This document shows, piece by piece, positions 41,463 to 53,167 of a stretch of DNA of 64,000 bases (position 1 is the stretch's first letter; every line of letters starts with the position of its first letter). The DNA comes from Catenulispora acidiphila DSM 44928 (lineage in GTDB: Bacteria > Actinomycetota > Actinomycetes > Streptomycetales > Catenulisporaceae). The stretch covers positions 5,394,001 through 5,458,000 of the forward strand of contig NC_013131.1 in the NCBI RefSeq assembly GCF_000024025.1. The letters are read 5' to 3'. Under the pieces are notes generated by a model. The model made no database searches. It was not told where the DNA came from and saw nothing but the letters and a program-made list of their open reading frames with translations. The position numbers and the translations under genes are program-made.

Positions 41463-42950
41463 TCAGCCCACCTTCCAGGTGTGCGCCGGGGCGCCGGTGA
41501 TCATCAGGTCCGCGTACTCGATCGTCAGCCGCTCGAGCGCGGCGGCGCGGTCCAGGCCTTCCTCGCCGACCAGTCGGTGGAACCGGCCGGACAGCCATGT
41601 GGACCCGTTGCGCCCGGTCTCGCACCGGCCCTCGATGATCCCCAGGAACTCGTCGCGGTCGCGCGGATCGATGCCCAGGGCGTCCAGTCCGCGCCGCGCC
41701 GCCGGCAACAGCTCGGTCAGCACCAGCTCGCGCACCGGGAGCGAGCCCTCGTGCTCGTCCCGGCGCCACTCCAGCTGCGCGGCCAGACCGTGGCGCGCCG
41801 CGTTGTGCAGATTGCGGGCGGCGTCCTCGAAGCTCAGGTGGGCCCAGACCGGATCGGGATCCTCCATCAGCGCCTTCACGCAGCCGTAGAAGAACGCGGC
41901 GTTGGCCAGCACGTCGACGACCGTCGGCCCGGCCGGCAGCACCCGGTTCTCCACGCGCAGGTGCGGCTTGCCGCGGGCGACGTCGTAGACGGGCCGGTTC
42001 CAGCGGTAGACGGTCCCGTTGTGCAGGCGCAGCTCCGGCAGGTGCGGAATCCCGCCCTCGGCCAGGACCTTCTCCGGATCCTCGTCGGAGGACACCGGCA
42101 GCAGTGCCGTGAAATACCTCAGGTTCTCCTCGAACAAGTCCAGCGGCGAGGAGATCCACCGCTCCCCGAACCAGACCCGCGGCCGCACGCCCTGCGCCGC
42201 CAGCTCCTCCACGCGGAAGTCGGTGGCCTGCTCGAACAGCGGGATCCGGGTCTCGGCCCACAGCTCCCGGCCGAACAGGAACGGCGAGTTCGCCCCCAGC
42301 GCCACCTGCACCCCGGCCAGGGCCTGCGCGGCGTTCCAGGCCGGCGCGAAGGTCTCCGGGGAGACCTGCAGGTGGAACTGCACCGAGGTGTTGCAGGCCT
42401 CGGGCATGATCGAGGCGAACGTGGTCCGCAGCCGCTCCACGCCGTCGATCTCCACCAGGAAGTCCTCGCCCCGGACCTGCGCGATCTCGTCGTTCAGCAG
42501 GAAGTAGCGGTCCTCGGCGGAGAAGTTCTCGACCACCATGTGCGCCTCGTCCAGGGTCGGCAGGATGCCGATCATCAGGATCCTGGCGCCGGCGGCGCGC
42601 GCCTGCCGGTCGGCGTAGGCCATCGAGGTCCGCAGCTCCTCGGCGAGCTCGGAGAACACCGTGCCGACCAGCTTGTGCGGGGCGATGTTCACCTCCAGGT
42701 TGAACTGCCCCAGCTCGGTCTGGAAATCGCGGCTGGCGATGCGGGAGAGCACGTCCTGGTTCACCATCACCGGGCGGCCGAACGGATCGACCAGGTCCAG
42801 CTCGAGCTCCACGCCCATCAGGGTGCGGCCGCGCTCGAAGCGGTCCTCGGCGAGCATGCGGCGGAAGACTTCGAACCCTGCGCGCAGCCGTTCCCTGAAC
42901 CGCGTCCGATCCGCCCCGGTGAACTCGGTCGCGACCACACGCTCGCCCAC
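41463..42950 (-). CDS. Glutamate-cysteine ligase family 2 protein
   Basis: A 495-residue GCS2-family carboxylate-amine ligase. Key segments are TLMGVELELDLVDPFGRPVMVNQDVL (ATP/Glu-binding strand), TELGQFNLEVNIAPHKL, TSVQFHLQVSP, NSPFLFGRELWAETRIPLFEQATD and HLRVENRVLPAGPTVVDVLANAAFFYG. These are typical of GCS2 proteins found next to other redox genes in actinobacteria. The product need not be gamma-glutamylcysteine, because actinobacteria use mycothiol; ligation to another amine is equally possible. It is divergent from the VWA-protein gene with a 114-base gap. Confidence 0.88.
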   Translation of the reverse strand: MGERVVATEFTGADRTRFRERLRAGFEVFRRMLAEDRFERGRTLMGVELELDLVDPFGRPVMVNQDVLSRIASRDFQTELGQFNLEVNIAPHKLVGTVFSELAEELRTSMAYADRQARAAGARILMIGILPTLDEAHMVVENFSAEDRYFLLNDEIAQVRGEDFLVEIDGVERLRTTFASIMPEACNTSVQFHLQVSPETFAPAWNAAQALAGVQVALGANSPFLFGRELWAETRIPLFEQATDFRVEELAAQGVRPRVWFGERWISSPLDLFEENLRYFTALLPVSSDEDPEKVLAEGGIPHLPELRLHNGTVYRWNRPVYDVARGKPHLRVENRVLPAGPTVVDVLANAAFFYGCVKALMEDPDPVWAHLSFEDAARNLHNAARHGLAAQLEWRRDEHEGSLPVRELVLTELLPAARRGLDALGIDPRDRDEFLGIIEGRCETGRNGSTWLSGRFHRLVGEEGLDRAAALERLTIEYADLMITGAPAHTWKVG

Positions 42951-43064
42951 AGGCGCGCCCCCTTGCCATCTGTCGCCCGCGGTCGCGCGGGACGCTTACT
43001 CACGCCGTCTTCGCACCTCACATTACTGTCGGACATTCAGCAACGAAAGGGATCGTGACCCCCC

Positions 43065-44912
43065 GTGGCAGGCAGGCATCGGTCCTATGAGGGCCCCGGC
43101 AACACCCCCCGCGGCCGCGGCGGCGGCTCCGGCGGATCGTCGTTCCCGACCGGGTTGGTCGCGATCGGCGCGGTCCTCGTGCTCGCCGCCGGCGGCGGCT
43201 ACGTGTATTACACGAAAAAACACGACACCACGGCGACCGCGGGCAACAGCGGCACGTCCTCGGCGGCCAACGGCTCGTGCGCGGCGCCCACCACGCTGAA
43301 CGTCGACGCCAACCCCGACGTCTACACCGCGGTCAAGGCGGTCGCCGACGGCATGGCGGACCCGTGCGTGCACGTCAACGTCAGCAGCGCCGAGGCCTCG
43401 GCGGTCGAGGCGTTCCTGGCCGGCAGCGCCAAGGGCGGGGACGTCACCAGCGCTCCGGACGTGTGGATCCCGGACAGCAGCATGTGGATCGACATCGCGC
43501 ACACCGGTGGCGTGAAGTCGCTGGCCGCCAACCCCGCGCCGGTGGCGACCAGCCCGCTGGTGATCGGGATGCCCAAGCCGGTGGCCGCAGCCGCCGGCTG
43601 GCCGGCCAAGCCCTTCGGCTGGGCGGACCTGCTGGCCAACTTCAAGACCACCAAGCTGCAGACCGCCGTTCCGGACCCGACCACCTCAGGGCCCGGACTC
43701 GCGGCGATCACCATGCTGCGCGCGGCCGTGCTCGGCCCGGCCGGGACCGACAAGGCCAAGCAGAGCCAGGCGCTGCAGAACCTCACGCTGGTCTACCGGG
43801 TCATGAGCACCTCGGTCTCCAGCTCGATGAGCGCCCTGCTCACCGGGCTGCCGACGCAGGGTGCCACCGCGGCCGGAGCCGGCGGTATAGCGGCGTTCCC
43901 GTCCACCGAGCAGAAGATCGCGGCGTACAACACGGCCAGTCCCGCCACGCCGCTCGTCGCGCTGTATCCCTCGGATATGGGCACGATGATGATGGACTAC
44001 CCGTACACCATCAGCTCCACCCTGGACGCCGCGCACGCCAAGGCCGCAGCGGACTTCCAGACGCTGTTGCACAGCCCTGCGGCCGTCAACACCCTGCAGA
44101 AGGCCGGCTTCCGCGATCCCAAGGGCGCCGCCGCAGGAATCCTCACCTCCGCGAACGGCGTCAACCCGGCGGTACCGGCGCTGGCTCCGGCGGACACCAC
44201 CCACACCGCCGCCGGCTCGGCGCTGTCGGTGTGGAAGGTGACCAGCGAGCAGACCCGCGGCCTGGTGGTCATGGACGTCTCCGGCTCGATGGGCCTGACC
44301 GTGGACGGGCAGGTCGACCCGAATACCCACACCCCGCTGAGCCGGCTGCAGATCACCGCCGCGGCGTGCCTGACCGGGCTGCCGCTGTTCGGCGACAGCT
44401 CGCAGCTGGGCCTGTGGACGTTCACCACCAAGAACACCGCGGACGGCGGCGGGACCGTGCACAAGGAGCTGGTCCCGATGGGCCCGCTGTCGGCACCGGT
44501 GGGCGCCTTCCCCAGCCGGCGCGCGGCGCTGAACGCGGCGCTGGGACAGCTGAGCATCCAGCCGGGCAGCCGCAACGGGCTCTACGACACCATCCTGGAC
44601 GCCTACCAGACGGTGCTGACCGGCTGGGCGCCGAACGAGTCCAACGCGATCGTGGTCTTCACCGACGGCAAGGACGACGGCCTGAACTCGATGAGCGCCG
44701 ACCAGCTGATCACCAAGCTGAACGCGCTCAAGGCCGCGAACCCGAACCACCCGGTCCGGGTCATGATCGTGGCCCTGGGCAGCGGCGTGGACCTCACCAC
44801 CCTGTCGAAGATCACCGGCGCCGCCAACGGCCAGGCGCTGCACGCCGACACCCCCGCCGACATCGGCTCGGCGGTGATCGCCGGCTTCGCGGGCCGCCTG
44901 TCCGACCAGTGA
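43065..44912 (+). CDS. Substrate-binding-like plus von Willebrand factor A domain protein, membrane-anchored
   Basis: A 615-residue exported protein. Gly-rich N-terminal residues 1-27 precede one transmembrane helix (GLVAIGAVLVLAAGGGYVYY). Residues about 70-370 resemble a bacterial extracellular solute-binding protein (APTTLNVDANPDVYTAVKAVADGM...DVWIPDSSMWIDIA). Residues about 405-605 are a VWA domain with the MIDAS motif DVSGSMG, the T of the second motif and TDGKDDGL. The fusion is known in actinobacteria but its function is not. It starts at GTG 43065. A hairpin follows 33 bases after the stop. Confidence 0.88.
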   Translation: MAGRHRSYEGPGNTPRGRGGGSGGSSFPTGLVAIGAVLVLAAGGGYVYYTKKHDTTATAGNSGTSSAANGSCAAPTTLNVDANPDVYTAVKAVADGMADPCVHVNVSSAEASAVEAFLAGSAKGGDVTSAPDVWIPDSSMWIDIAHTGGVKSLAANPAPVATSPLVIGMPKPVAAAAGWPAKPFGWADLLANFKTTKLQTAVPDPTTSGPGLAAITMLRAAVLGPAGTDKAKQSQALQNLTLVYRVMSTSVSSSMSALLTGLPTQGATAAGAGGIAAFPSTEQKIAAYNTASPATPLVALYPSDMGTMMMDYPYTISSTLDAAHAKAAADFQTLLHSPAAVNTLQKAGFRDPKGAAAGILTSANGVNPAVPALAPADTTHTAAGSALSVWKVTSEQTRGLVVMDVSGSMGLTVDGQVDPNTHTPLSRLQITAAACLTGLPLFGDSSQLGLWTFTTKNTADGGGTVHKELVPMGPLSAPVGAFPSRRAALNAALGQLSIQPGSRNGLYDTILDAYQTVLTGWAPNESNAIVVFTDGKDDGLNSMSADQLITKLNALKAANPNHPVRVMIVALGSGVDLTTLSKITGAANGQALHADTPADIGSAVIAGFAGRLSDQ

Positions 44913-44944
44913 CCGCGGGTACCCGCCCGATCACTGCGAGATTC

Positions 44945-44969
44945 CTCTTAGGGAAGCCGTCCCTAAGAG
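44945..44969 (+). terminator. Hairpin terminator after the VWA gene
   Basis: A perfect 10-bp stem CTCTTAGGGA / TCCCTAAGAG with a 5-base loop AGCCG, 33 bases downstream of the stop codon. It stands out for lower GC than its surroundings. No U-tract follows. Confidence 0.75.
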
Positions 44970-45028
44970 CAAACACCGACACCCGGAAAGCTCAAACAGA
45001 GCTCAGCGCGACGAACCGCTGACAGCCC

Positions 45029-45060
45029 GGTCACGTCTAGTCAGTAGTGACTACGTGACC
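45029..45060. promoter_or_regulatory. Two-part inverted repeat upstream of the DUF5999 gene
   Basis: GGTCACGT and ACGTGACC form the outer arms, AGTCA and TGACT the inner arms, with GTAG at the tip and a 2-base bulge on one side. It lies about 180 bases before the DUF5999 start. The 326-base gap (44913-45238) contains this element and the VWA terminator and no other recognisable gene. It may be an operator or a leader hairpin. Confidence 0.5.
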
Positions 45061-45238
45061 GGGCTCGCGCGCCACACCAGAGCACTACATTCCCCGAATG
45101 CCCGAGTCACCTCACCGGATTTCCCTGCGCAGTGGCGTGTGACGCGCGACACTAGTGAGCAATGGTTCAGACCACAGGATCAGACCACGCCACGGCGACC
45201 CCACCGAAGGGCCGCCCCGAGAACGAAGAAGAACGACC

Positions 45239-45472
45239 ATGACGACGATGACCGCCTCCCGACCGGGCTCCGCGCACGCGTGCCACCACCATCCCTGCTG
45301 TCCGGGCGCCGCCGCCAGCGACCGCGACGCGGCGCTGATCGTGGTCGCGCACCCCGAGCAGGGCTGGTCGCTGCTGTGCAACGGGATCGTGCTGTTCGAC
45401 GACACCGGCGAACTCCTCCCCGACGGCCAGGCGATCGCCCCGCACCGCCCGACGGACCGCGGCGCGGCCTGA
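45239..45472 (+). CDS. DUF5999 family small protein
   Basis: A 77-residue protein widespread in Streptomyces-like genomes. The family core is evident: CHHHPCCPGAAASDRDAALIVVAHPEQGWSLLCNGIVLFDDTGELLPDGQAIAPHRP. The clustered Cys/His at the N-terminus (HACHHHPCCP) suggest metal binding. ATG 45239 is chosen because the common family start falls there; a longer frame from 45155 is open but not conserved. The function is unknown. It is monocistronic and has an inverted repeat upstream. Confidence 0.85.
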   Translation: MTTMTASRPGSAHACHHHPCCPGAAASDRDAALIVVAHPEQGWSLLCNGIVLFDDTGELLPDGQAIAPHRPTDRGAA

Positions 45473-45648
45473 GGCCGGACCGATCAGTTCGGGGATCCCC
45501 GGGTCCGGCCGCACCGGACCCGCACTGGCACCGGATCCGCACTGACACCGAACCCGCACAGTCCTCGACCGAGACGACACACCCTTAACCCGCCCCCTCA
45601 CACCCGTCGGCAGCTATTCCGCCCCACGCCGCCGACTCAGGCATGCAC

Positions 45649-45687
45649 CGCCGGATCCCGGATCCACCGGCGATCCGCGAGCGGATC
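45649..45687 (-). terminator. Paired hairpins after the phosphotransferase gene
   Basis: GATCCGC-GA-GCGGATC (45672-45687) has perfect 7-bp arms 5 bases beyond the APH stop. CGCCGGATCC and GGATCCaCCGGCG (45649-45672) form a second imperfect hairpin next to it. The rest of 45473-45692 shows no gene. Confidence 0.55.
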
Positions 45688-45692
45688 CACCG

Positions 45693-46538
45693 TCACGATG
45701 AGTTCCCTGAGGAATCCCGCCCCGCCAGCGCCGCGTCGAACGCAGCGCGATGCCGCTCGACATAGGCGATGTTCCGCAGGTAGTAGCCGTCGTGCCCCTC
45801 GGCGACATGCCGGCCGAACCCCGGATGCCCCGCAGCCGCTTGGCGCCGCATAAATCCGATCAGATGCCTGAGCCGCGCCACCACCATGCCGACCACCGCA
45901 GCCCGGTCCCGCGCGCCGAGACCGTAGGCGTCAGCGAAGAGCGCCAGGCGCCGCGCTTGCTCACCGACAACCGCTTCCGCCTCCGCATCCTCGTCGACGA
46001 GCTGCACGAAGCGGTAAGCCGCATAGGCGACGTCCCAGACACGAGGCGCGGGATGCGCGGTGTCGAAGTCGATCAGGGCCACCGGACGACCGTCACGGAA
46101 GACAGTGTTGTACGGCGCCACATCCCCGTGGCAGATCACTTCGGCCGGCTCCCGAGGCTCGAAGTACCACGAGGCACCGGCCGGCGGCACGAAGTCAGTG
46201 CTCGCATCATGCAGGCCACGCAGCAGGAGAGCCATGTCGGCAAGCGCTTCGTCGGAGACGACGACCTCGGACCCCGGCACATCACCGACCACGAAATCGA
46301 CCACCTCCCGACCCTCGGCATCGAAGCCATGAGCACGCGGCGCAGCGGTGAAGCCCTTCGACGCCAGGTGCGCCAGCAGGGCGTGCACAGTCGGAGTCCA
46401 CTCCCCCGCTGGCCGGTGGACCCGGTCGCCGATTCTCAGGACCGTGTTGACGCCGCCAGCCATCACCTCGCCAGCCGTTTGCTCGCCAGACGCTTCCTCG
46501 CGAAGCATCTCTTCGCCGGCCACCGAGTCCGAACTCAT
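45693..46538 (-). CDS. Aminoglycoside-phosphotransferase (APH)-fold kinase
   Basis: A 281-residue kinase-like protein. The catalytic loop HGDVAPYNTVFRDGRPVALIDFDTAHPAPRVWDVAYAAYRF has the Brenner-type HxDxxxxN and the metal-binding IDFD of APH enzymes. The N-lobe is short (VNTVLRIGDRVHRPAGEWTPTVHALLAHLASKGF). ATG 46538 follows GGGAGGG and overlaps the stop of the preceding gene as ATGA. Many such proteins are not resistance enzymes (macrolide, homoserine or other kinases), so resistance is not claimed. Confidence 0.87.
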   Translation of the reverse strand: MSSDSVAGEEMLREEASGEQTAGEVMAGGVNTVLRIGDRVHRPAGEWTPTVHALLAHLASKGFTAAPRAHGFDAEGREVVDFVVGDVPGSEVVVSDEALADMALLLRGLHDASTDFVPPAGASWYFEPREPAEVICHGDVAPYNTVFRDGRPVALIDFDTAHPAPRVWDVAYAAYRFVQLVDEDAEAEAVVGEQARRLALFADAYGLGARDRAAVVGMVVARLRHLIGFMRRQAAAGHPGFGRHVAEGHDGYYLRNIAYVERHRAAFDAALAGRDSSGNSS

Positions 46539-47109
46539 GCCGTCCCTCCCAATTCCGTCAGGATGCCGCGCGCCGTCGGATGGATCCACCGCAGCCATTC
46601 GACGACCTTTCCGACTGTGCGCCTCGCCAAATCATCGCGAAGGAGCAGGAGCTTGATCGCCGCGGCGAGCCGGACCAGCGGCAGGTCGTGAGTGGCCAGG
46701 ATGAGGTCGAGTTCGGTGCCAGATGAGAAGGTCTCTCCCTCCGCCACGTCACCGCGGGCAGCTCATGACCCGGCACGGAAGTCAGCGGAGCTTCGGCCTC
46801 ACCACAGTCGCGGATCACCATCACCCGCGACGCCTCGCCGCGATCGTCCACGCGTACCGTGATCCGGTGATCGCCCCAGGTGCCGACGTTCCTCCGCACC
46901 GTGTTGATCTTGTCGAACTCCGAGACGGTCAGGATCCCGTCGGGCAGATTCACGATCCCGACATGGCTGTCCGACCACGACGCCGCCCGCTCGCGGTCGC
47001 CCAGTATCGCGAACAGCTCGTCGTCGTTCAGTGGATCACCGGTGGACCCCACGAACAACAGACCTCTGTTGAGGTAAAGCTCTAAGCTCGCGTCCTTGGA
47101 CACCGACAT
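46535..47109 (-). pseudogene. Hypothetical protein gene, broken by a frameshift
   Basis: The frame from ATG 47109 (MSVSKDASLELYLNRGLLFVGS) is coding-like for about 120 residues up to GHELPAVT (near 46749). It then turns into Ser/Arg-rich nonsense. A different frame from the same point (VAEGETFSSGTELDLILATHDLPLVRLAAAIKLLLLRDD) continues as a sensible protein to 46535. There it overlaps the APH start by ATGA, as expected for an intact operon gene. The two parts join if a single base had been lost at about 46745-46750. Alternatives are two overlapping genes or a sequencing error. The family is unknown to me. Confidence 0.6.
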
Positions 47110-47358
47110 TCCCGTTCCACCGACTCGCGCGTGTGCGAGCCCAGATCCTAGATCTTGGTGCCCGGGTCTGACGAGTTCGCTATGGGCCCGTTATCTGTCC
47201 CCGGAAACCAGTTCTCATCCCCGCCGGGCCTCCGCTACGATCACCCCCATGTTCGTCACCTCACGTGCGTAAGGACCCACGGTGACCGCCGCGGCCATGG
47301 GCCGTGTCGCGGTCCTTCGGTGTCCCCGCAAGTGATCCCACGGTGAGGAACTACTCCC

Positions 47359-48654
47359 TTGTCTTCGTATATGGCGGTACTCCGCCTGCCCTCTGCCGCG
47401 CGCACGTTCGCCACGGCTCTCATCGGGCGCCTGTCCTACGGCACGGTCTTCCTGTCCTTGACTCTCGCCCTCGCCACCGGTCACGGCTCGGTCAGCCGCG
47501 CCGGGGAGGTGGTCGCGGTGTTCGCGGTGGCCCTGGCGGGTCTGGCGCCGTTGCGTGCTCGGCTGATCGACCGCCACGGCATCCGCCGCGTCCTGCTTCC
47601 CCTGGCTCTGTCCTACGCGACGGCGCTGGTCGGCCTGGCTGCGGCCACCTGGCGCCCGGCAACCCCGCTCTGGCTTCTGGAGTTGCTGGCGGTCGCCGCC
47701 GGGTCCGCCGCTCCCCCGCTCGGTCCGACCATGCGCACGCTGTGGCGGACGATGTGTGGCGAGGATCAGGCGCTGATGCAGCGCGCGTTCAGCCTGGACA
47801 CCGTCGCCGAGGAGGTCATCGGCATCAGCGGTCCGCTGCTCGTCGGCCTGCTGATCCTGGTCGCGAACCCGGCGACCGGCGTGCTGCTCAGCGCGGTCCT
47901 GGTCGCGGTCGGGACCGTCGCGATGATGACGTCGCCGGTCATCGGCACCGTTTCGGCGCGGGCCGCGGCTCAGGCCTCGGCCGGGAGCACCGAAGGCGGG
48001 AACGGCGAGCGCCGAAAGGGCTCGGGCCGCACTATGTCCCGCAGCCTGTCCCGCATTCTCGACATCCTCGACCCGGTGTCCGCCGCCGCCGGCGTGGGCA
48101 TCGGCCTCGGCGCGCAGAGCCTGGCGATCGTGGCGTTCGCGGTGCGGCATCATCAGCCCTCGGCGATCGCCTGGGCCGACGCCGGGATGTCCGCCGGCAG
48201 CATCCTCGGCGGTCTGGCCTACGGCGCGATCAGCTGGCGGATCTCCAGCCGCGCGCGGCTGCCGCTGCTGACCGCCGCGCTCGGGCTCAGCGTCGCGGTC
48301 GCGGCTCTCGCCCCGAACGTCTGGGTCCTGACCGCGATCACCACGGCCTCCGGCGTGTTCGTCTCGCCGCTGATGGCGTGCGCGTACCTCGTCGCCGACG
48401 AACTCGCCGACGAGCGCTCGCGCACCAGCGCCGGCATGTGGGTCAACAACGCCTTCAACGCCGGCTCCTCCGGCGGCTACGCGGCGATGGGCCCGGCGAT
48501 CGCCCGCATGCCGCTGAGCTGGTGCTTCGTGGTCGCCGCCGCGCCGGTTGTGGTGGGTGCCGGTGTCGCGCAGGCTTGGCGTTCGCGAACCGGCAGCCGC
48601 CAGGCACAGCCGCTTAGCGACGCTACAGCCGAGACCGAAGCGCTGTCTGTCTAA
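47359..48654 (+). CDS. MFS transporter
   Basis: A 431-residue permease with about 12 hydrophobic segments. The opening LPSAARTFATALIGRLSYGTVFLSLTLALATGHGSVSRAGEVVAVFAVALAGLAPLRARLIDRHGIRRVLLPLAL has the loop 2-3 R-x-D-R-x-G-x-R-R MFS motif. A long loop between helices 6 and 7 is Gly/Ser-rich (STEGGNGERRKGSGR). TTG 47359 (MSSYMAVLRL) with GAGG 12 bases earlier or ATG 47371 may be the start. It probably effluxes a small molecule. No regulator gene is next to it. Confidence 0.85.
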   Translation: MSSYMAVLRLPSAARTFATALIGRLSYGTVFLSLTLALATGHGSVSRAGEVVAVFAVALAGLAPLRARLIDRHGIRRVLLPLALSYATALVGLAAATWRPATPLWLLELLAVAAGSAAPPLGPTMRTLWRTMCGEDQALMQRAFSLDTVAEEVIGISGPLLVGLLILVANPATGVLLSAVLVAVGTVAMMTSPVIGTVSARAAAQASAGSTEGGNGERRKGSGRTMSRSLSRILDILDPVSAAAGVGIGLGAQSLAIVAFAVRHHQPSAIAWADAGMSAGSILGGLAYGAISWRISSRARLPLLTAALGLSVAVAALAPNVWVLTAITTASGVFVSPLMACAYLVADELADERSRTSAGMWVNNAFNAGSSGGYAAMGPAIARMPLSWCFVVAAAPVVVGAGVAQAWRSRTGSRQAQPLSDATAETEALSV

Positions 48655-48669
48655 GCGGAACACATATAG

Positions 48670-48715
48670 AAGGGGCGTCCCGCAGACCACGAACTCGGTC
48701 TGCGGGACGCCCCTT
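48670..48715. terminator. Very strong bidirectional terminator
   Basis: A perfect 19-bp stem (48670-48688 paired with 48697-48715) with an 8-base loop. The stem begins AAGGGGCGTCCC, and CCTTC follows the far arm. It sits 16 bases after the MFS stop and 22 before the gcvP end, between convergent genes. Confidence 0.9.
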
Positions 48716-48737
48716 CCTTCAAGCGTCAGCCGCGCTC

Positions 48738-51827
<3,090 letters not shown>

Positions 51828-51904
51828 TGTTGTGGCCTCTCAGGCGGACGCTCTTAGACGTCGGGTGGTGGATTCGCGCCTCCCGCGGATCCGTCCTCCC
51901 CCTC

Positions 51905-52093
51905 TGTCATGGAACCTGAGAGTTTCACCGCGGGCGGGCAGGCGCACCTGTCCGACCCGGCGGCTTACACCGTCGGTGAGGGCTGCACTCCAGCTCAGCC
52001 CTGCTTTCCAGAGTTGCCTGCTCGAACGGTCCGTTTGCCTGAGAGTTTCCGGGGAGGGTTGCTCCTTCGGCGCCTGTGAGAGGTCTCTCCCGT
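51905..52093 (-). promoter_or_regulatory. Tandem glycine riboswitch of gcvP
   Basis: On the gcvP strand two aptamers follow one another. The first has CGGGAGAG (52092-52085), GGCGCCGAAGGAGC (around 52073-52060) and ACTCTCAGGCA (52046-52036). The second has CAGGCAACTCTGGAAAG (52020-52003), CTCACCGACGGTGTAAGCC (51980-51962) and GGTGAAACTCTCAGG (51929-51915). These are the conserved boxes of the cooperative glycine riboswitch. It ends about 75 bases before the start codon, leaving room for an expression platform. Glycine presumably switches gcvP on. Confidence 0.93.
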
Positions 52094-52194
52094 TCGAGGT
52101 AGTCGGCACCTACGACGGTATCAGCGACACCAGCACCAGTTCTAATCCCGTTAACCGTTTGCCGTACCGCCGCGGCCGATGATGGGCTGACCCC

Positions 52195-52995
52195 GTGACC
52201 TCCCCCACCACCGACAAAGCCCTCCTCGCCCTGTTCGACCACCGCATGCGAGCCACCGCCGACCCCGACGAACCCGCAGCCCGCGTCGAACACATCGACG
52301 GCATCGTCCGCCAAATAGGCGCACACCCCACGGACTGGCACGGCATCGTCTACGCAGACATCGACGCCACCACCGCCGACGCCGCGATCCAGGCCCAAAT
52401 CGCCCACTTCCGCACCCTCGGCGCCGACTTCGAGTGGAAGCACTACAGCCACGACGAACCCGCGGACCTCCCCGCACGCCTCCAAGCCGCCGGCTTCGAA
52501 GCAGACGAACCGGAAACCCTCTTCGTGGCAGAGATCACACAGCTATCAGGCGCAGGCCTCACCGAAACCCTCCCCGAAGGCATCACCCTCCGCCCCGTCA
52601 CCACCGAAGCCGACGCCGACCTGGTAGCCGAAGCCGCGAACGCCGCCTTCGGCAGCGGAGGCGACCGAGCCCGAGCCCGCGTCCTAGCCCGCCTGGCAGC
52701 CGACCCCGAAACAGTCTGGACCTGGCTCGCCATGGCAGGCGACCGCCCAGTCAGCGCAGCCCGCATGCTGATCCACCCCGGCACCGCCTTCGCCAGCCTC
52801 TGGGGCGGCGGTACCGCACCCGAGTGGCGCGGCCGCGGCATCTACCGCGCACTAGTGGCCCGCCGGATGCAGGTCGCAGCGGAGCTGGGGTGCGAATACT
52901 TGCAGGTGGACGCCACGGATATGAGCCGGCCGATTCTGGAGCGGCTGGGGTTTCGGGCTTTGAGTGTGACGACGCCTTATGAGTATCGGTTCTGA
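52195..52995 (+). CDS. GNAT family N-acetyltransferase
   Basis: A 266-residue protein with an N-terminal helical region of about 120 residues and a C-terminal GNAT domain: GITLRPVTTEADADLVAEAANAAFG, then ASLWGGGTAPEWRGRGIYRALVARRMQVAAELGCEYLQVDATDMSRPILERLGFRAL, which has the acetyl-CoA loop R/Q-x-x-G-x-G (RGRGIY). Translation begins at GTG 52195. The gene is divergent from the glycine riboswitch. The acceptor is unknown. Confidence 0.88.
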   Translation: MTSPTTDKALLALFDHRMRATADPDEPAARVEHIDGIVRQIGAHPTDWHGIVYADIDATTADAAIQAQIAHFRTLGADFEWKHYSHDEPADLPARLQAAGFEADEPETLFVAEITQLSGAGLTETLPEGITLRPVTTEADADLVAEAANAAFGSGGDRARARVLARLAADPETVWTWLAMAGDRPVSAARMLIHPGTAFASLWGGGTAPEWRGRGIYRALVARRMQVAAELGCEYLQVDATDMSRPILERLGFRALSVTTPYEYRF

Positions 52996-53167
52996 TCAGA
53001 GGCTGCTTCGAAGTGATCAGCGTCTACCGGGACCAATCCGTTGTCCGCGAGGCTAGGCCAGGTCGACATTCGCCACCCCGCCCCATGTATCAGACCCCTG
53101 TAACCGGGTAGGGCAGTGGCGGGCAGGATGCGGCATGCGCATCCGGGGGTGGGTCAGGGGGCTAGCG

